Shown: one piece after another, positions 26,383 through 37,046 of the stretch
How positions within the stretch are numbered: the first letter of the stretch is position 1
How the letters are laid out: the number at the start of each line of letters is the position of its first letter
Assembly (NCBI RefSeq): GCF_001673535.1
Contig: NZ_LZLY01000021.1
Coordinates: 36,134-100,133 of the forward strand
Source of the DNA: Mycobacterium sp. 1081908.1
Lineage (GTDB): Bacteria > Actinomycetota > Actinomycetes > Mycobacteriales > Mycobacteriaceae
Length of the DNA stretch: 64,000 nt
Reading direction: 5' to 3'
Position numbers and translations under genes: made by a program
The notes under the pieces: model-generated
What the model saw: only the letters and a program-made list of their open reading frames with translations
Told to the model about the DNA's origin: nothing
The model's database searches: none

Positions 26383-27356
26383 TTCGCTTCCTCGCGCGCC
26401 GGTTGCTCAACTACATCGTGCTGCTGGCGCTGGCGTCGTTTCTGACCTACTGCCTGACCTCGGTGGCCTTCTCGCCGCTGGACAGCCTGCTGCAGCGCAA
26501 CCCGCGCCCGCCGCAGGCCGTCATCGACGCCAAGGCCCACGCGCTCGGCCTGGACAAGCCGATACCGATCCGGTACGCGAACTGGGCCTCGCACGTCGCC
26601 CGCGGCGACTTCGGCACCACCATCACCGGACAGCCCGTCGCCGCCACGCTGTGGCGCCGGGTCGGGGTCAGCCTGCGGCTGCTGGTCGTCGGCTCCGTGG
26701 TGGGCACCGTGCTGGGCATCGTCGCCGGGGCGTGGGGCGCGATCCGCCAGTACCGGCTGAGCGACCGCGTCGTCACCCTGCTGGCGCTGCTCGTGCTGAG
26801 CACCCCCTCGTTCGTCATCGCCAACCTGCTGATCCTGGGTGCGCTGCGGACCAACTGGGCCGTCGGCGTGCATCTCTTCGACTACACCGGCGAGACCTCT
26901 CCGGGGGTGCCGGGCGGGTTCTGGCCGCAGCTGGTGGACCGGCTGCGGCACCTGATCCTGCCGACGCTGACGCTGGCGCTGATGGGCGCCGCGGGATACA
27001 GCCGCTATCAGCGCAACGCGATGCTCGACGTCCTCGGGCAGGACTTCATTCGCACCGCCCGCGCCAAGGGGCTGACCCGGCGGCGCGCGCTGTTCAAGCA
27101 CGGGCTGCGCACCGCGCTGATACCGCTGGCCACACTGTTCGCCTACGGGGTGGCCGGGCTGGTCGTCGGGGCCGTGTTCGTCGAGAAGATCTTCGGCTGG
27201 CACGGCATGGGCGAATGGCTGGTGCAGGGCATTACGGCCCAGGACACCAACATCATCGCGGCGATCACGCTGTTCTCCGGCACGGTGGTGTTGCTGGCCG
27301 GCCTGCTGTCCGACGTCTTCTACGCGGCGCTCGATCCGAGGGTGCGCGTCTCATGA
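26379..27356 (+). CDS. oppB: Oligopeptide ABC transporter permease OppB
   Basis: 325 residues, inner-membrane permease. N-terminal membrane helix (RRLLNYIVLLALASFLTYCL), then the cytoplasm-facing core with further helices and the ATPase-coupling EAA loop FIRTARAKGLTRRRALFKHGL near residues 225-245. Orthologous to Rv1283c. Its stop overlaps the oppC ATG in ATGA. Confidence 0.95.
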   Translation: MIRFLARRLLNYIVLLALASFLTYCLTSVAFSPLDSLLQRNPRPPQAVIDAKAHALGLDKPIPIRYANWASHVARGDFGTTITGQPVAATLWRRVGVSLRLLVVGSVVGTVLGIVAGAWGAIRQYRLSDRVVTLLALLVLSTPSFVIANLLILGALRTNWAVGVHLFDYTGETSPGVPGGFWPQLVDRLRHLILPTLTLALMGAAGYSRYQRNAMLDVLGQDFIRTARAKGLTRRRALFKHGLRTALIPLATLFAYGVAGLVVGAVFVEKIFGWHGMGEWLVQGITAQDTNIIAAITLFSGTVVLLAGLLSDVFYAALDPRVRVS

Positions 27357-28258
27357 CCTCTGAAGTGTCTGCGGCGCAGGGGGTTTCGCGCCCGGAGGGG
27401 TTCGCCTCACGCCGGACGTTGGTGCTGCGGCGGTTCGGGCGCAACCGGCTCGCGGTGGCGTCGCTGACGCTGCTGGTGCTGCTGTTCGTCGGCTGCTACG
27501 CGCTGCCCTCGCTGCTGCCCTACTCTTACGACGACCTCGATTTCAACGCGCTGCTGCAGCCGCCGAACACCCGGCACTGGCTCGGCACCAACGCGATGGG
27601 CCAGGACCTGTTGGCGCAGATCCTGCGGGGCATGCAGAAGTCGATGCTGATCGGCGTCTGCGTGGCGTTCATCTCCACCGGCATCGCCGCGACCGTCGGG
27701 TCGGTCGCCGGCTATTTCGGCGGATGGCGAGACCGGGCGCTGATGTGGGTGGTCGACCTGCTGCTGGTCGTGCCCAGCTTCATCCTGATCGCGATCCTCA
27801 CGCCGCGGGTGAAGAAGTCGTCCAGCGTCCTGCTGCTGGTGCTGCTGCTGGCCGCGTTCGGCTGGATGATCAGCTCGCGCATGGTCCGCGGCATGACCAT
27901 GAGCCTGCGTGAGCGCGAATTCATCCGCGCCGCACGGTATATGGGGGTCTCCAGCCGCCGGATCATCGTCGGCCACGTGGTGCCCAACGTGGCGTCCATC
28001 CTGATCATCGACGCCGCGCTAAACGTCGCGTCGGCCATCCTGGCCGAGACCGGCCTGAGCTTCCTCGGTTTCGGGATCCAGCCGCCCGACGTGTCGCTGG
28101 GCACGCTGATCGCCAACGGCACCCAGTCCGCGACCACCTTCCCGTGGGTGTTCCTGTTCCCGGCCGGGGTCCTGGTGCTGATCCTGGTGTGCGCCAACCT
28201 GACCGGCGACGGGCTGCGCGACGCGCTCGACCCGGGCAGCGGGATGGGTCGGGGATGA
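27353..28258 (+). CDS. oppC: Oligopeptide ABC transporter permease OppC
   Basis: 301 residues with an N-terminal cytoplasmic tail, a first helix (about 35-57), and five further helices. The EAA loop is [24 protein letters not shown] (about 185-208). The motif [16 protein letters not shown] near the start of the core is common to OppC/DppC. ATG 27353 overlaps the end of oppB. Matches Rv1282c. Confidence 0.95.
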   Translation: MTSEVSAAQGVSRPEGFASRRTLVLRRFGRNRLAVASLTLLVLLFVGCYALPSLLPYSYDDLDFNALLQPPNTRHWLGTNAMGQDLLAQILRGMQKSMLIGVCVAFISTGIAATVGSVAGYFGGWRDRALMWVVDLLLVVPSFILIAILTPRVKKSSSVLLLVLLLAAFGWMISSRMVRGMTMSLREREFIRAARYMGVSSRRIIVGHVVPNVASILIIDAALNVASAILAETGLSFLGFGIQPPDVSLGTLIANGTQSATTFPWVFLFPAGVLVLILVCANLTGDGLRDALDPGSGMGRG

Positions 28259-30096
28259 GCCACCTGCTGGAGGTTTCCGACCTGGCCGTCACGTTCCCGA
28301 CCGAAGGCCAGCCGGTGACCGCGGTGCGCGGCATCAGCTACCGCATCGAGCCGGGCGAAGTCGTGGCCATGGTCGGCGAATCGGGTTCGGGCAAGTCCGT
28401 GTCGGCGATGGCGGTGGTGGGGCTGCTGCCGGAGTACGCGCGCGTGCGCGGTTCGGTCCGGTTGCAGGGCACCGAGCTGCTGGGACTCGGCGACGACGCG
28501 ATGTCACGGTTGCGCGGCAAGACGGTCGGCATGGTGTTCCAGGATCCGATGTCCGCGCTGACGCCGGTGTACACCGTCGGCGACCAGATCGCCGAGGCGA
28601 TCGAGGTGCACCAGCCGCGCGTCGGCCGTGGCGCCGCCCGCCGGCGCGCGGTCGAACTGCTTGAGCTGGTTGGCATCTCGCAGCCCGAGCGGCGCGCCCG
28701 GGCGTTTCCGCACGAGCTGTCCGGCGGCGAGCGGCAGCGCGTCGTCATCGCGATCGCGATCGCCAACGATCCGGACCTGTTGATCTGCGACGAGCCCACC
28801 ACCGCGCTGGACGTCACCGTGCAGGCGCAGATCCTCGAGGTGCTCAAGACCGCCCGCGACGTCACGGGCGCGGGGGTGCTCATCATCACCCACGACCTAG
28901 GCGTCGTCGCCGAGTTCGCCGACCGGGCGCTGGTGATGTACGCCGGCCGGGTGGTGGAATCGGCCGGCGTGAGCGACCTCTACCGCGCCCGCCAGATGCC
29001 TTACACGGTTGGGCTGTTGGGTTCGGTCCCCCGACTGGACGCCGCGCAGGGCACCCGGCTGGTGCCCATCCCCGGCGCGCCGCCGTCCCTCGCCGGGCTC
29101 GATCCGGGATGCCCGTTCGCGCCGCGCTGCCCGCTGGCCATCGACGAATGCCGCGCCGCCGAACCGGAATTGATCGAGGTCTCTGTCGATCATCGGGCCG
29201 CCTGCATCCGCACCGATCAGGTCGGCGATCGCAGCGCCGCGGACATCTACGGGGTCAACACCTCGGCGCGCATCGAGGCGGCTCCCGGTGACTCCTCGGT
29301 CGTGGTTCGGGTGCGCGATCTGGTCAAGACCTACCGGCTGACCAAGGGCGTGGTGTTCCGCCGCGCCGTCGGTGAGGTCCGCGCCGTCGACGGCATCAGC
29401 TTCGAGCTGCGACAGGGCCGGACGCTGGGCATCGTCGGCGAGTCGGGTTCGGGCAAGTCGACGACCCTGCACGAGATACTGGAACTGGTTGCGCCGCAGT
29501 CCGGTTCGATCGAAGTGCTGGGCAACGATGTCGCCTCGTTGAACCCGGCGCGGCGGCGCGAGCTGCGCCGTGACATCCAGGTCGTGTTCCAGGATCCGGT
29601 GGCGTCGCTGGATCCGCGGCTGCCCGTCTTCGAGCTGCTCGCCGAGCCGTTGCGGGCCAACGGCTTCGACAAGACCGCCACGTTCGCGCGGGTCGCCGAG
29701 CTGCTCGAGATCGTCGGCCTGCGCCGCGCGGACGCGACCCGCTACCCGGCCGAGTTCTCCGGCGGGCAGAAGCAGCGCATCGGCATCGCGCGGGCGCTGG
29801 CGCTGCAGCCGAAGATCCTTGCCCTCGACGAGCCGGTGTCCGCCCTCGACGTCTCCATCCAGGCCGGGATCATCAACCTGCTGCTCGACCTGCAGGAGCG
29901 GTTCGGGCTGTCGTATCTGTTCGTCTCCCATGACCTTTCGGTGGTCAAACACCTGGCGCACGACGTGGCGGTGATGTACGCCGGCGCCATCGTGGAGCAG
30001 GGCGACAGCGAGCAGCTGTTCGCCAATCCGCAGCACGATTACACGCGGCGGCTGCTGGGCGCGGTGCCGCAACCGGATCCGGGGAAATATGTCTAG
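28255..30096 (+). CDS. oppD: Oligopeptide ABC transporter fused ATPase OppD
   Basis: 613 residues with two ATPase domains in one chain. Each has Walker A GESGSGKS and an ABC signature (LSGGERQR in the first, FSGGQKQR in the second), with Walker [10 protein letters not shown] and ILALDEPVS. The first is followed by the oligopeptide-family C-terminal cysteine-containing segment ([14 protein letters not shown]). It therefore powers the OppBC pore alone. Overlaps oppC (ATGA) and oppA (8 bases). Confidence 0.96.
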   Translation: MSHLLEVSDLAVTFPTEGQPVTAVRGISYRIEPGEVVAMVGESGSGKSVSAMAVVGLLPEYARVRGSVRLQGTELLGLGDDAMSRLRGKTVGMVFQDPMSALTPVYTVGDQIAEAIEVHQPRVGRGAARRRAVELLELVGISQPERRARAFPHELSGGERQRVVIAIAIANDPDLLICDEPTTALDVTVQAQILEVLKTARDVTGAGVLIITHDLGVVAEFADRALVMYAGRVVESAGVSDLYRARQMPYTVGLLGSVPRLDAAQGTRLVPIPGAPPSLAGLDPGCPFAPRCPLAIDECRAAEPELIEVSVDHRAACIRTDQVGDRSAADIYGVNTSARIEAAPGDSSVVVRVRDLVKTYRLTKGVVFRRAVGEVRAVDGISFELRQGRTLGIVGESGSGKSTTLHEILELVAPQSGSIEVLGNDVASLNPARRRELRRDIQVVFQDPVASLDPRLPVFELLAEPLRANGFDKTATFARVAELLEIVGLRRADATRYPAEFSGGQKQRIGIARALALQPKILALDEPVSALDVSIQAGIINLLLDLQERFGLSYLFVSHDLSVVKHLAHDVAVMYAGAIVEQGDSEQLFANPQHDYTRRLLGAVPQPDPGKYV

Positions 30097-31753
30097 GGTA
30101 GCGGTGCTGCTGCTGGTCGCCGGGTTGGTGCTGACCGGATGCTCGCCGGCCATCGACCTCACACCCACGACGGGCAACAAGGCCTCGATCGGCACCACCA
30201 GCGACCTCAACCCGCGCGACCCCGCGACACTGCAGGACGGCGGCAACCTGCGGCTCTCGCTCAGCGACTTTCCGCCGAACTTCAACATCCTCAGCATCGA
30301 CGGCAACTCGGCCGAGGTCGCCTCGATGATGAAGGCGACGTTGCCGCGGGCGTTCGTCATCGGGCCGGACGGTTCGACCACCGTCGACACCGACTACTTC
30401 ACCAGCGTCGAGCTCACCGGGACCAACCCGCAGGTGGTCACCTACACCATCAACCCCAAGGCGGTGTGGTCCGACGGTACGCCGATCACCTGGCAGGACA
30501 TCGCCAGCCAGATCCACGCCCTGTCCGGCGTCGACAAGGCCTTCGAGATCGCGGGATTCAGCGGCGCCGACCGCGTCGCGTCGGTGACGCGGGGGGTCGA
30601 CGACCGGCAGGCCATCATGACGTTCGCCAAGCCGTACGCCGAGTGGCGCGGCATGTTCGCCGGCAACGGCATGCTGCTGCCGGCGAGCATGACCGCCACG
30701 CCGGAGGTGTTCAACAAGGGCCAGCTGGAGGGGCCGGGCCCGACGGCGGGTCCGTTCATCGTGTCCTCGCTGGACCGCACCACGCAGCGAATCGTGTTGA
30801 CCCGCAACCCGAAATGGTGGGGGGCGCGGCCGCGGCTGGACAGCATCACCTACCTGGTGCTCGACGACGCGGCCCGGATACCGGCGCTGCAGAACAACAC
30901 GATCGACGCGGCCGGGATCGGCACCGTCGACCAGCTGACGATCGCGCAACGGACCAAGGGCATTTCGATACGGCGCGCCCCCGCGCCGAGCTGGTCACAC
31001 TTCACCTTCAACGGCGCCCACGGGGCGATCCTGGAAGACAAGGCATTACGGGTCGCCGTGGCCAAGGGCATCGACCGGCAGACCATCGCCAAGGTCGTCC
31101 AGTACGGCCTCACCAGCAACCCGGTGGCGCTGGGCAACCACATCTACGTCGCCGGGCAGCAGGGCTACCAGGACAACAGCTCTGTCGTGCCGTACGACCC
31201 GGCCGCGGCGAGCCGGGAGCTCGATGCCCTGGGGTGGAAGCTCAACGGACAGTTCCGGGAACGTGACGGCCGCCAGCTGGTCATCCGCGACCTGTTCTAC
31301 GACGCGCAGGGCAGCAAGGTGTTCGCGCAGATCGCCCAGCACAGCCTCGCGCAGATCGGCGTCAAGCTCGAGCTCGTCGCGCGTTCCGGCAGCGGCTTTT
31401 TCACCAACTACGTCAACGTCGGGGCGTTCGACATGGCGCAGTTCGGCTGGCTCGGCGACGCGTTCCCGCTCTCGTCGCTGACGCAGATCTACCAGTCCGA
31501 CGGGGCGAGCAACTTCGGCAAGATCGGCAGCCCGGAGATCGACGCCGCGATCGAGCGCACGCTGGAAGAGCTCGATCCCGCCAAGGCGCAGGCGCTCGCC
31601 AACGACCTCGACAAGCTCATCTGGGCGGAGGGATTCAGCCTGCCGCTCACGCAGTCCCCCGGTGACGTCGCGGTGCGCAGCACGCTGGCGAATTTCGGCG
31701 CGGCCGGCCTCGGCGACCTGAACTACACCGCGATCGGGTTCATCCGGACCTGA
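30089..31753 (+). CDS. oppA: Oligopeptide-binding lipoprotein OppA
   Basis: 554-residue substrate-binding protein, orthologue of Rv1280c. Signal peptide with lipobox LTGC at residues 14-17, so the mature protein is a lipoprotein anchored outside the membrane. The body is of the SBP_bac_5 fold ([12 protein letters not shown] and [14 protein letters not shown]). It would deliver peptides to OppBC-D. It starts inside the end of oppD and closes the operon; the last 14 bases overlap the convergent hydrolase gene. Confidence 0.95.
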   Translation: MSRVAVLLLVAGLVLTGCSPAIDLTPTTGNKASIGTTSDLNPRDPATLQDGGNLRLSLSDFPPNFNILSIDGNSAEVASMMKATLPRAFVIGPDGSTTVDTDYFTSVELTGTNPQVVTYTINPKAVWSDGTPITWQDIASQIHALSGVDKAFEIAGFSGADRVASVTRGVDDRQAIMTFAKPYAEWRGMFAGNGMLLPASMTATPEVFNKGQLEGPGPTAGPFIVSSLDRTTQRIVLTRNPKWWGARPRLDSITYLVLDDAARIPALQNNTIDAAGIGTVDQLTIAQRTKGISIRRAPAPSWSHFTFNGAHGAILEDKALRVAVAKGIDRQTIAKVVQYGLTSNPVALGNHIYVAGQQGYQDNSSVVPYDPAAASRELDALGWKLNGQFRERDGRQLVIRDLFYDAQGSKVFAQIAQHSLAQIGVKLELVARSGSGFFTNYVNVGAFDMAQFGWLGDAFPLSSLTQIYQSDGASNFGKIGSPEIDAAIERTLEELDPAKAQALANDLDKLIWAEGFSLPLTQSPGDVAVRSTLANFGAAGLGDLNYTAIGFIRT

Positions 31754-32993
31754 GCCGCCGCCGCGACATCGTCGGGACCCGCAGCGCCGGAAGCGCTCCC
31801 TCGGCGATGGCGGCGAGCTCGATCGCCTTCCACAGCAAGCGAACCGACGGCCGCGGCGGGAGCTCGTCCAGCGCCGGCGCCTGGGCGGCCAGGCCCTCGA
31901 ATTCACGGCGGCACACTGCGCCGGCGATGGCCAGGGCCGCGGGCTCGCGAAAGTCCAGCGCGCTGTGGGCCATGGTGGGAAGCTTGAGCAGCTGTGCGTT
32001 GGGAATCAGGGATGCGACCCGCTGGGCGACCGGGGGCGGCGTGATGAGATCGCGGCCGCCGGAGATCACCGCGGTGGGCCAGCCGAAGCTCGGCATTTCG
32101 GCGGGTAGGTCGTAGGGTTCGTCCTCGAAAGTCGCCGTCTGGGTTCGGTTTTCCCGCTCGGCGACGGCGGGGTCGAGCGGCAGGCCGTCGGGCTCGGCGG
32201 CGTAGTCGAGTTCGCGGAACGCGATGCGGCTCACCAGGTCTTCCTCGTAGCGGTACGGCAGGTTGGAGAGGGTCGCGAATCGGGATAACGCCCACCACAA
32301 CACCTTTCGGTCGTCGAGCAGCAGGTCGAGTTGCCGGTCGAGGAGGGCGGCCCCGCCGTGGCCGTAGACCGTGGCGACCACCTGGGTGGCCGCCGCCGTC
32401 ATGACGCCGGCGTCGACGAGTTTGCGGACTTTCGGTGCGAGCGGGGCGGTTTCGGGGCTGTCCCCTCGGAGCAGCAGCCGGCGGATCGCGCGGCGCACGA
32501 TCACGATGTCGTGCCGCGACAGCAGCGGCGAATCGAGGACCATCGCCCGCACCCGGCCGGGGTGGCGCACGCCGACCCCGGCGGCGATGTAGGTGCCGTA
32601 CGACGTTCCGTAGATGACGGCCGTCTCTACGCGGGCATCGTCGAGCACGGCGGCCACGTCGTCGACGACCTGATTGACGGTGAGGGCGTCGGGCGGCAGG
32701 TCGGCGCCGGAGTCGTCGTGGCGCGACATCCCAACGCCGCGATGCTCGATCATGATGACGTCGAGGCCCGCAGCGGCGACCCGGCGCCGCAGCCCCCGGT
32801 ACATCTGGACCGACGCGACGCCCGGTCCTCCCGGGATGATCACCAGCGGGTGGTCGGACTTGCGGCCGCCGCGCACGTAGTAGAGATCGAACTCTTCGGC
32901 GCTAGCCGGCGACACCGGCCGGCGCACCGCCCGCACACCGGGCGATGCCGCCAGCTTTTCCTGCTGCCGACGCCGTTTCGAGTTCATGGTCAT
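31740..32993 (-). CDS. Alpha/beta hydrolase, proline iminopeptidase-like
   Basis: 417 residues. HGGPG-type oxyanion segment VIIPGGPGVASV near residue 50, nucleophile elbow IYGTSYGTYIA (Ser in GTSYG), conserved IEHRGVG, catalytic Asp in VISGGRDLITPP and His in TMAHSALDF. No signal peptide; the N-terminus is basic (NSKRRRQQEK). ATG 32993 or ATG 32987 could start it; GGAG lies before both. In M. tuberculosis a GMC-type oxidoreductase (Rv1279) occupies this slot. Confidence 0.85.
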   Translation of the reverse strand: MTMNSKRRRQQEKLAASPGVRAVRRPVSPASAEEFDLYYVRGGRKSDHPLVIIPGGPGVASVQMYRGLRRRVAAAGLDVIMIEHRGVGMSRHDDSGADLPPDALTVNQVVDDVAAVLDDARVETAVIYGTSYGTYIAAGVGVRHPGRVRAMVLDSPLLSRHDIVIVRRAIRRLLLRGDSPETAPLAPKVRKLVDAGVMTAAATQVVATVYGHGGAALLDRQLDLLLDDRKVLWWALSRFATLSNLPYRYEEDLVSRIAFRELDYAAEPDGLPLDPAVAERENRTQTATFEDEPYDLPAEMPSFGWPTAVISGGRDLITPPPVAQRVASLIPNAQLLKLPTMAHSALDFREPAALAIAGAVCRREFEGLAAQAPALDELPPRPSVRLLWKAIELAAIAEGALPALRVPTMSRRRLRSG

Positions 32994-33030
32994 AGCGCTC
33001 CACAAGACAGATACCGTCGAGCGCTACATG

Positions 33031-35658
33031 CTAAACGTTGAGGTCGATCCGGTGCGCGTCCGGGACACCGTCGTAACGGTCGGGGCTGCACGTCAGCACG
33101 ATCACCTGGCCGTGCGCGCCGACGGTGTCGAACACCTGCCCCATCTTGGCCAGGCGGTCGGGATCGGTGAAACCCAGCGCGTCGTCGACCACCACGGGGA
33201 CGCTGTCCTCCTTGGCGACCAGGGCGGCGCCGGCCAGCCTCGCCAGGATGCCGAGCTGCTCCTTGGCGCCGCCGGACAGCGATTCGTAGGGCACCGTGAC
33301 GCCGTTCAGCGTGCGGCTGCGGATGCACAGGTCGCTGTCGATGTCGACCTCGAAGCTGGGGCCGAACACCGGGCGGCCGAGGCGCTGCAGTTCGGTGCGA
33401 TAGGGCTCGACGTAGCGCTGCCGGGTGGTGTCGCGGTGGCGTGTCATCACCGAGCGCAACAGCTGGGCTGCCCGTGCCCGGCTGCCGATCCGGGCGTGTT
33501 GGCTGGCGGCGTGCTCGCGTTCGGTCTGCGCGGCGTCCAGTTTGCCCTGGCGGCCCTCGCTGCCGAAAACCGAGAGTTCGATGCCGATTTCGCGCATCGC
33601 GCGGGCGGCGTCTTCGTATTGGTCGCGCAGCGCGTCCGCTTCCTGGGTGGCGGCGGACAGCTCGGCGGTGACCCCGTCCGGCGCGGCGGCCGCGAGCTCG
33701 TCGGCGAGCTCGGTGACGCGCCGCTCGGCGGCTCGGGTTGCGTCGCACGCGGCCTGCGCGGCCGACGCGAGGTCCTCGTCGCTCACCTCCGCGCGCTCCC
33801 GGGCCAGCCGGTCGGTGGCGGTGGCCAGCTCGGCGCGGTGACTGTCCAGCTGGTTCTGGGAAACCGTTGCGCGGGTTGACGACTCGGCGAGCGCCGCATC
33901 TGCTGTTGATGCGGCGCGGCGGCGTTGTTCGCATTCGGCGGCCGCGGCTTGCCGGGCGGCCTCGGCGGCGTCCAGTTCGGCGCGGGCGGCCTTGGGGTCC
34001 TTGGGGTCCGTTGCCAGGCCGGGGTCGGCCGGGTGATCGGCGCGCAGCTGCGCCAGCCGCGACCGCATGTCGTCGACGTCTTCGTCGCCGCACAGCCCGG
34101 ACACGGTGGCGTCCAATTGGTCGCGGCCGCCCTGCAGTTCGCGGCGGCGCTGGTCGGCGGACCGCGCCGACGCGAGGTCCGGCACATCGGCGTCTTTCAG
34201 CGCTTTCGTGAATTCTTCTTGCGCCGCGGCGTATTTGGCTTGGATGTCGAGCGTCGTCGCGCCGGGGGTGACCCGCGCGGTCAGCACGCCGGGCAGCTCG
34301 ACGGTGGTGGGGCCGGTCGCGGTGATCGACCAGCTCTGGCCGGCGGGCAGTTCTAGACGTTGGTCGCCGATGGCGAGCTCGATGTCGGCGACGGCGGTGA
34401 ATTCCACCGCGGCCGACGTCAACGCCAGCTGCCCGCCGATGAGGTCGACGGCGGCGGCGGCGTTTTCGATTCGCCGCAGCGACTCCTCGGTGATCTTGAC
34501 CGCCGCGAGCTCCGCGCAGACGCGGTCGCGGTCGCGCTGGAGGGCGGCGATCTTGGCCAACCGGGCGCCGAGCCGGTCGGCCTCCTCTCGGGCGGCGAGC
34601 TGGTCGAGGGCGCGCCGCGCGGATTCGGCGCGGTGTTGCAGGTCGGCCAGGAGTTGGACGGCTCCCTCGACGGCTTCGCGGGCGGCCTGCGCGTCGGCCG
34701 CCGCCGTTTCGCGCGCTTGGGCGGCCTGCTGCGCGTCGGCCTCGGCGGCGGCGACGCTCGCGGTGCGGGTTTCGATTGCGGTGAGCAGGCGCGCGCGCCC
34801 GTCGTGGGCGGCGGTGGCCGCGGCGCTGGTGGCGGCCGCGGCGTCGGCGATCAGCCCGGCCTCGCGGGCTTGGTTGGTCAGTTCGGCGATCCGCTCGGCG
34901 GCGCGCTGCGCGGCGGCGAGGCGGGGGCCGACGGCGGCGCGCCGCTGGGACAGGTCGGCCACCCGCTCGGTCAGGTCCGCGTGGCGACGCACGCGGTCGT
35001 CGACCTCGGCCACCGCCGCCGTCCATTCGGCGACGGCGGCCTCGGCGTCGTCGAGGTGTTTGATCGCGGTGGCCCACTCGCCGGTGGGCCGTCCGGTCGG
35101 GGTGAAGTAGCGGCCGTATTCGGCGTCGATCCGCTCGATGAGCAGCGGCTCGTGGCCGGACAGCGCCGCGGCGTCACCCGCGGCCACGTCGAGCGCTCGC
35201 GACAGCGCGTCGCAGCCGGACAGGTCCACCGCGGCTGTCGACGTGGCCTGCAACACCCGTTGGGCGTGCCAGAGGTCGTTGTCGACCGTCTCGGCCAGCA
35301 TCGCCCGGACCCGTTCGTGGGCTTCGTCGCCGGTGAGCTGTTCGCGGCGCGGCGTCAGCACCGTCAGCTCCGTCTCGCACTTCTTGTGGAACCGCTTGCG
35401 GTAGACGAAACGATAAGGCCCGCAGCTGATTTCGGCGCTCACCTCGGAGCCGACGTCGCTGTGGGTCGGCTTGACCTGCTTGACTTCCTTTTTCGTGGAG
35501 CGGTCCCGGGATTCCAGCAGCAGGTCGAGCGCCTCGATCATCGAGGATTTGCCGATCTCGTTGGCGCCGTGGACCACCACGACGCCGTGGTCGGGGAACT
35601 CGATGTCGCGGTGGGCGATGCCGCGGTAGTTGGTGAGGACGAGGCGGTGCAGCTTCAC
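33031..35658 (-). CDS. SbcC/Rad50-like AAA ATPase (Rv1278 orthologue)
   Basis: 875 residues, the same length as Rv1278. N-terminal ATPase half (about 1-150) with Walker A HGANEIGKSSMIEALDLLLE, then long Ala/Glu/Arg-rich coiled coils, and the C-terminal ATPase half with signature SLSGGAKEQL and Walker B VPVVVDDALGF. No zinc-hook CxxC is evident in the coiled coil. Together with its partner it probably acts in DNA end processing. The GTG start overlaps the nuclease stop as GTGA. Confidence 0.9.
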   Translation of the reverse strand: MKLHRLVLTNYRGIAHRDIEFPDHGVVVVHGANEIGKSSMIEALDLLLESRDRSTKKEVKQVKPTHSDVGSEVSAEISCGPYRFVYRKRFHKKCETELTVLTPRREQLTGDEAHERVRAMLAETVDNDLWHAQRVLQATSTAAVDLSGCDALSRALDVAAGDAAALSGHEPLLIERIDAEYGRYFTPTGRPTGEWATAIKHLDDAEAAVAEWTAAVAEVDDRVRRHADLTERVADLSQRRAAVGPRLAAAQRAAERIAELTNQAREAGLIADAAAATSAAATAAHDGRARLLTAIETRTASVAAAEADAQQAAQARETAAADAQAAREAVEGAVQLLADLQHRAESARRALDQLAAREEADRLGARLAKIAALQRDRDRVCAELAAVKITEESLRRIENAAAAVDLIGGQLALTSAAVEFTAVADIELAIGDQRLELPAGQSWSITATGPTTVELPGVLTARVTPGATTLDIQAKYAAAQEEFTKALKDADVPDLASARSADQRRRELQGGRDQLDATVSGLCGDEDVDDMRSRLAQLRADHPADPGLATDPKDPKAARAELDAAEAARQAAAAECEQRRRAASTADAALAESSTRATVSQNQLDSHRAELATATDRLARERAEVSDEDLASAAQAACDATRAAERRVTELADELAAAAPDGVTAELSAATQEADALRDQYEDAARAMREIGIELSVFGSEGRQGKLDAAQTEREHAASQHARIGSRARAAQLLRSVMTRHRDTTRQRYVEPYRTELQRLGRPVFGPSFEVDIDSDLCIRSRTLNGVTVPYESLSGGAKEQLGILARLAGAALVAKEDSVPVVVDDALGFTDPDRLAKMGQVFDTVGAHGQVIVLTCSPDRYDGVPDAHRIDLNV

Positions 35659-36797
35659 GCGGCGCCCCGATCGGCGAGGCGCAGCAACAGGGCCAGCGCC
35701 GCCTGCGCGTCGGCGGTCTGCTCGGAGTCGGCGTCGCGCGCCGTGACCACCAGCTCGTCGACGGCCGAGGCGGCGAACCCGCCGATGCCGAGGTCGGTGA
35801 ACTCGCCGTCGGCGGGGACCACCGCCAGGTCGGTGTGGCTGTCCCAGGTGCGCAGGTGGGCGAACAGCCGCGCGTACCGGTCCAGGCACGCGTCGAGGGC
35901 GGCGCGGTCGGTGACCGTCAACGATCCGGTGAGCGCTAACCGCACGACGGTCCGGTCCTTGTCGGTCATGAGGTCGAGGTTCATGTCGAGGTCGGCGATG
36001 TCGCGGCTGGTGTCGACCTGGCGGTGCAGGGTGACGAAGCGCCAGCGCCCGACGTGCCGGGGCGCGACAGTGACGTTTTTGCTCTCGTCGACGTCGACGA
36101 CGAGCACGTGACCGGGGTCCGATTCGACGTCGTCGAAGTTGGTGACCTCCGGCGAGCCGGAGTACCAGACCCGGCCGCTGTCGCCGACCTTGGTGAGCGA
36201 GTGCTTGTCCCCCAGCGCCACGTAGTGGACGACGCCTCGCTGGAGCGCGTTCTCAAGTGTTGCGAGCCGGATCAGCGAGGGCTTGTCGCGGTCGGGGTCC
36301 AGGACGTCGACGCCGCCGTGCGCGACGAGGATGCGGGTCGTTGGGCTAGGCGTGAGGCCGTCGAGGACCTCGGCGACCAGGTCGGTGGTCGGGGCCTTGG
36401 AGCGCCATGGGGCGGCGACGATCTCGAGCCCGGGCCTGATCTCGTGGACGCCGGCCCGATCGAGGACGGTGACGTTGTCGGGGCGTTCGGCGGTGAACAG
36501 CGCGCCGGTGTACACCGACGACGCGTCGAGCGGGTCGTGATTGCCGGGGAGCAGGTAGACGGGAATCCCTATGGCGCGCATGGCTTCCAGGGATTGTCCG
36601 ATCACCCGCGGGTCGAGTTGGTTGTGCTCGAAGACGTCGCCGGCGACGACGACGAACTCGGCGCCAACCTCCGACGCCAGCGCGCCCAGCCCGGCCACCG
36701 CGTCGCGGCGCGCGGCCGAATACCGCGGCTGGGCGTCGCCGGCGAGGAAGTGCCGGGTCATGCCCAGTTGCCAGTCGGCGGTGTGCAGGAATCGCAT
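35655..36797 (-). CDS. SbcD/Mre11-like metallophosphoesterase (Rv1277 orthologue)
   Basis: 380 residues. Metallophosphoesterase motifs in order: HTADWQLG (residues 5-12), GDVFEHN, GNHDPLD and VAHGGVDV; GDKHS later. These fit the two-metal site of Mre11/SbcD. Upstream of the coiled-coil ATPase gene and overlapping it by 4 bases, so the two are a nuclease-ATPase pair. The ATG 36797 start gives the MRFLHTADW beginning expected for the family. Confidence 0.9.
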   Translation of the reverse strand: MRFLHTADWQLGMTRHFLAGDAQPRYSAARRDAVAGLGALASEVGAEFVVVAGDVFEHNQLDPRVIGQSLEAMRAIGIPVYLLPGNHDPLDASSVYTGALFTAERPDNVTVLDRAGVHEIRPGLEIVAAPWRSKAPTTDLVAEVLDGLTPSPTTRILVAHGGVDVLDPDRDKPSLIRLATLENALQRGVVHYVALGDKHSLTKVGDSGRVWYSGSPEVTNFDDVESDPGHVLVVDVDESKNVTVAPRHVGRWRFVTLHRQVDTSRDIADLDMNLDLMTDKDRTVVRLALTGSLTVTDRAALDACLDRYARLFAHLRTWDSHTDLAVVPADGEFTDLGIGGFAASAVDELVVTARDADSEQTADAQAALALLLRLADRGAA

Positions 36798-37034
36798 CCG
36801 GCGGACCCCCTTTCGAGTCGTGGCTATCAGGGCACCGCGAAGTCTAGGACCGCCGACCGACAAGACGCGGGACCTCGTTCGGCAGGTCTGCCGGTATTGG
36901 GACGGCGGGGGTGTCGACGGCGTCGGACGCCGCAACGATTCGTTGAGTGTTGCACCATGGATGCGTTTTCAAAAAACTTGCGCCACTTTGGTTTCAGGCG
37001 TCCCAGGGCGGCCGTTTTTGTCGGTGGGCGTGGT

Positions 37035-37040
37035 TAGTTT
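37035..37040 (+). promoter_or_regulatory. Candidate leaderless -10 box for 13E12-family gene
   Basis: TAGTTT is followed by 6 bases and the ATG at 37047. The rest of the 249-base gap 36798-37046 holds a poly-A/T run (near 36965-36980) but no open frame or strong hairpin that I can see. Confidence 0.45.
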
Positions 37041-37046
37041 CGGGGC

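Noticed and set aside
26651..27352. N-terminal extension of oppC
   Set aside because: It is out-of-frame oppB. ATG 27353 with the ATGA overlap is the real start.
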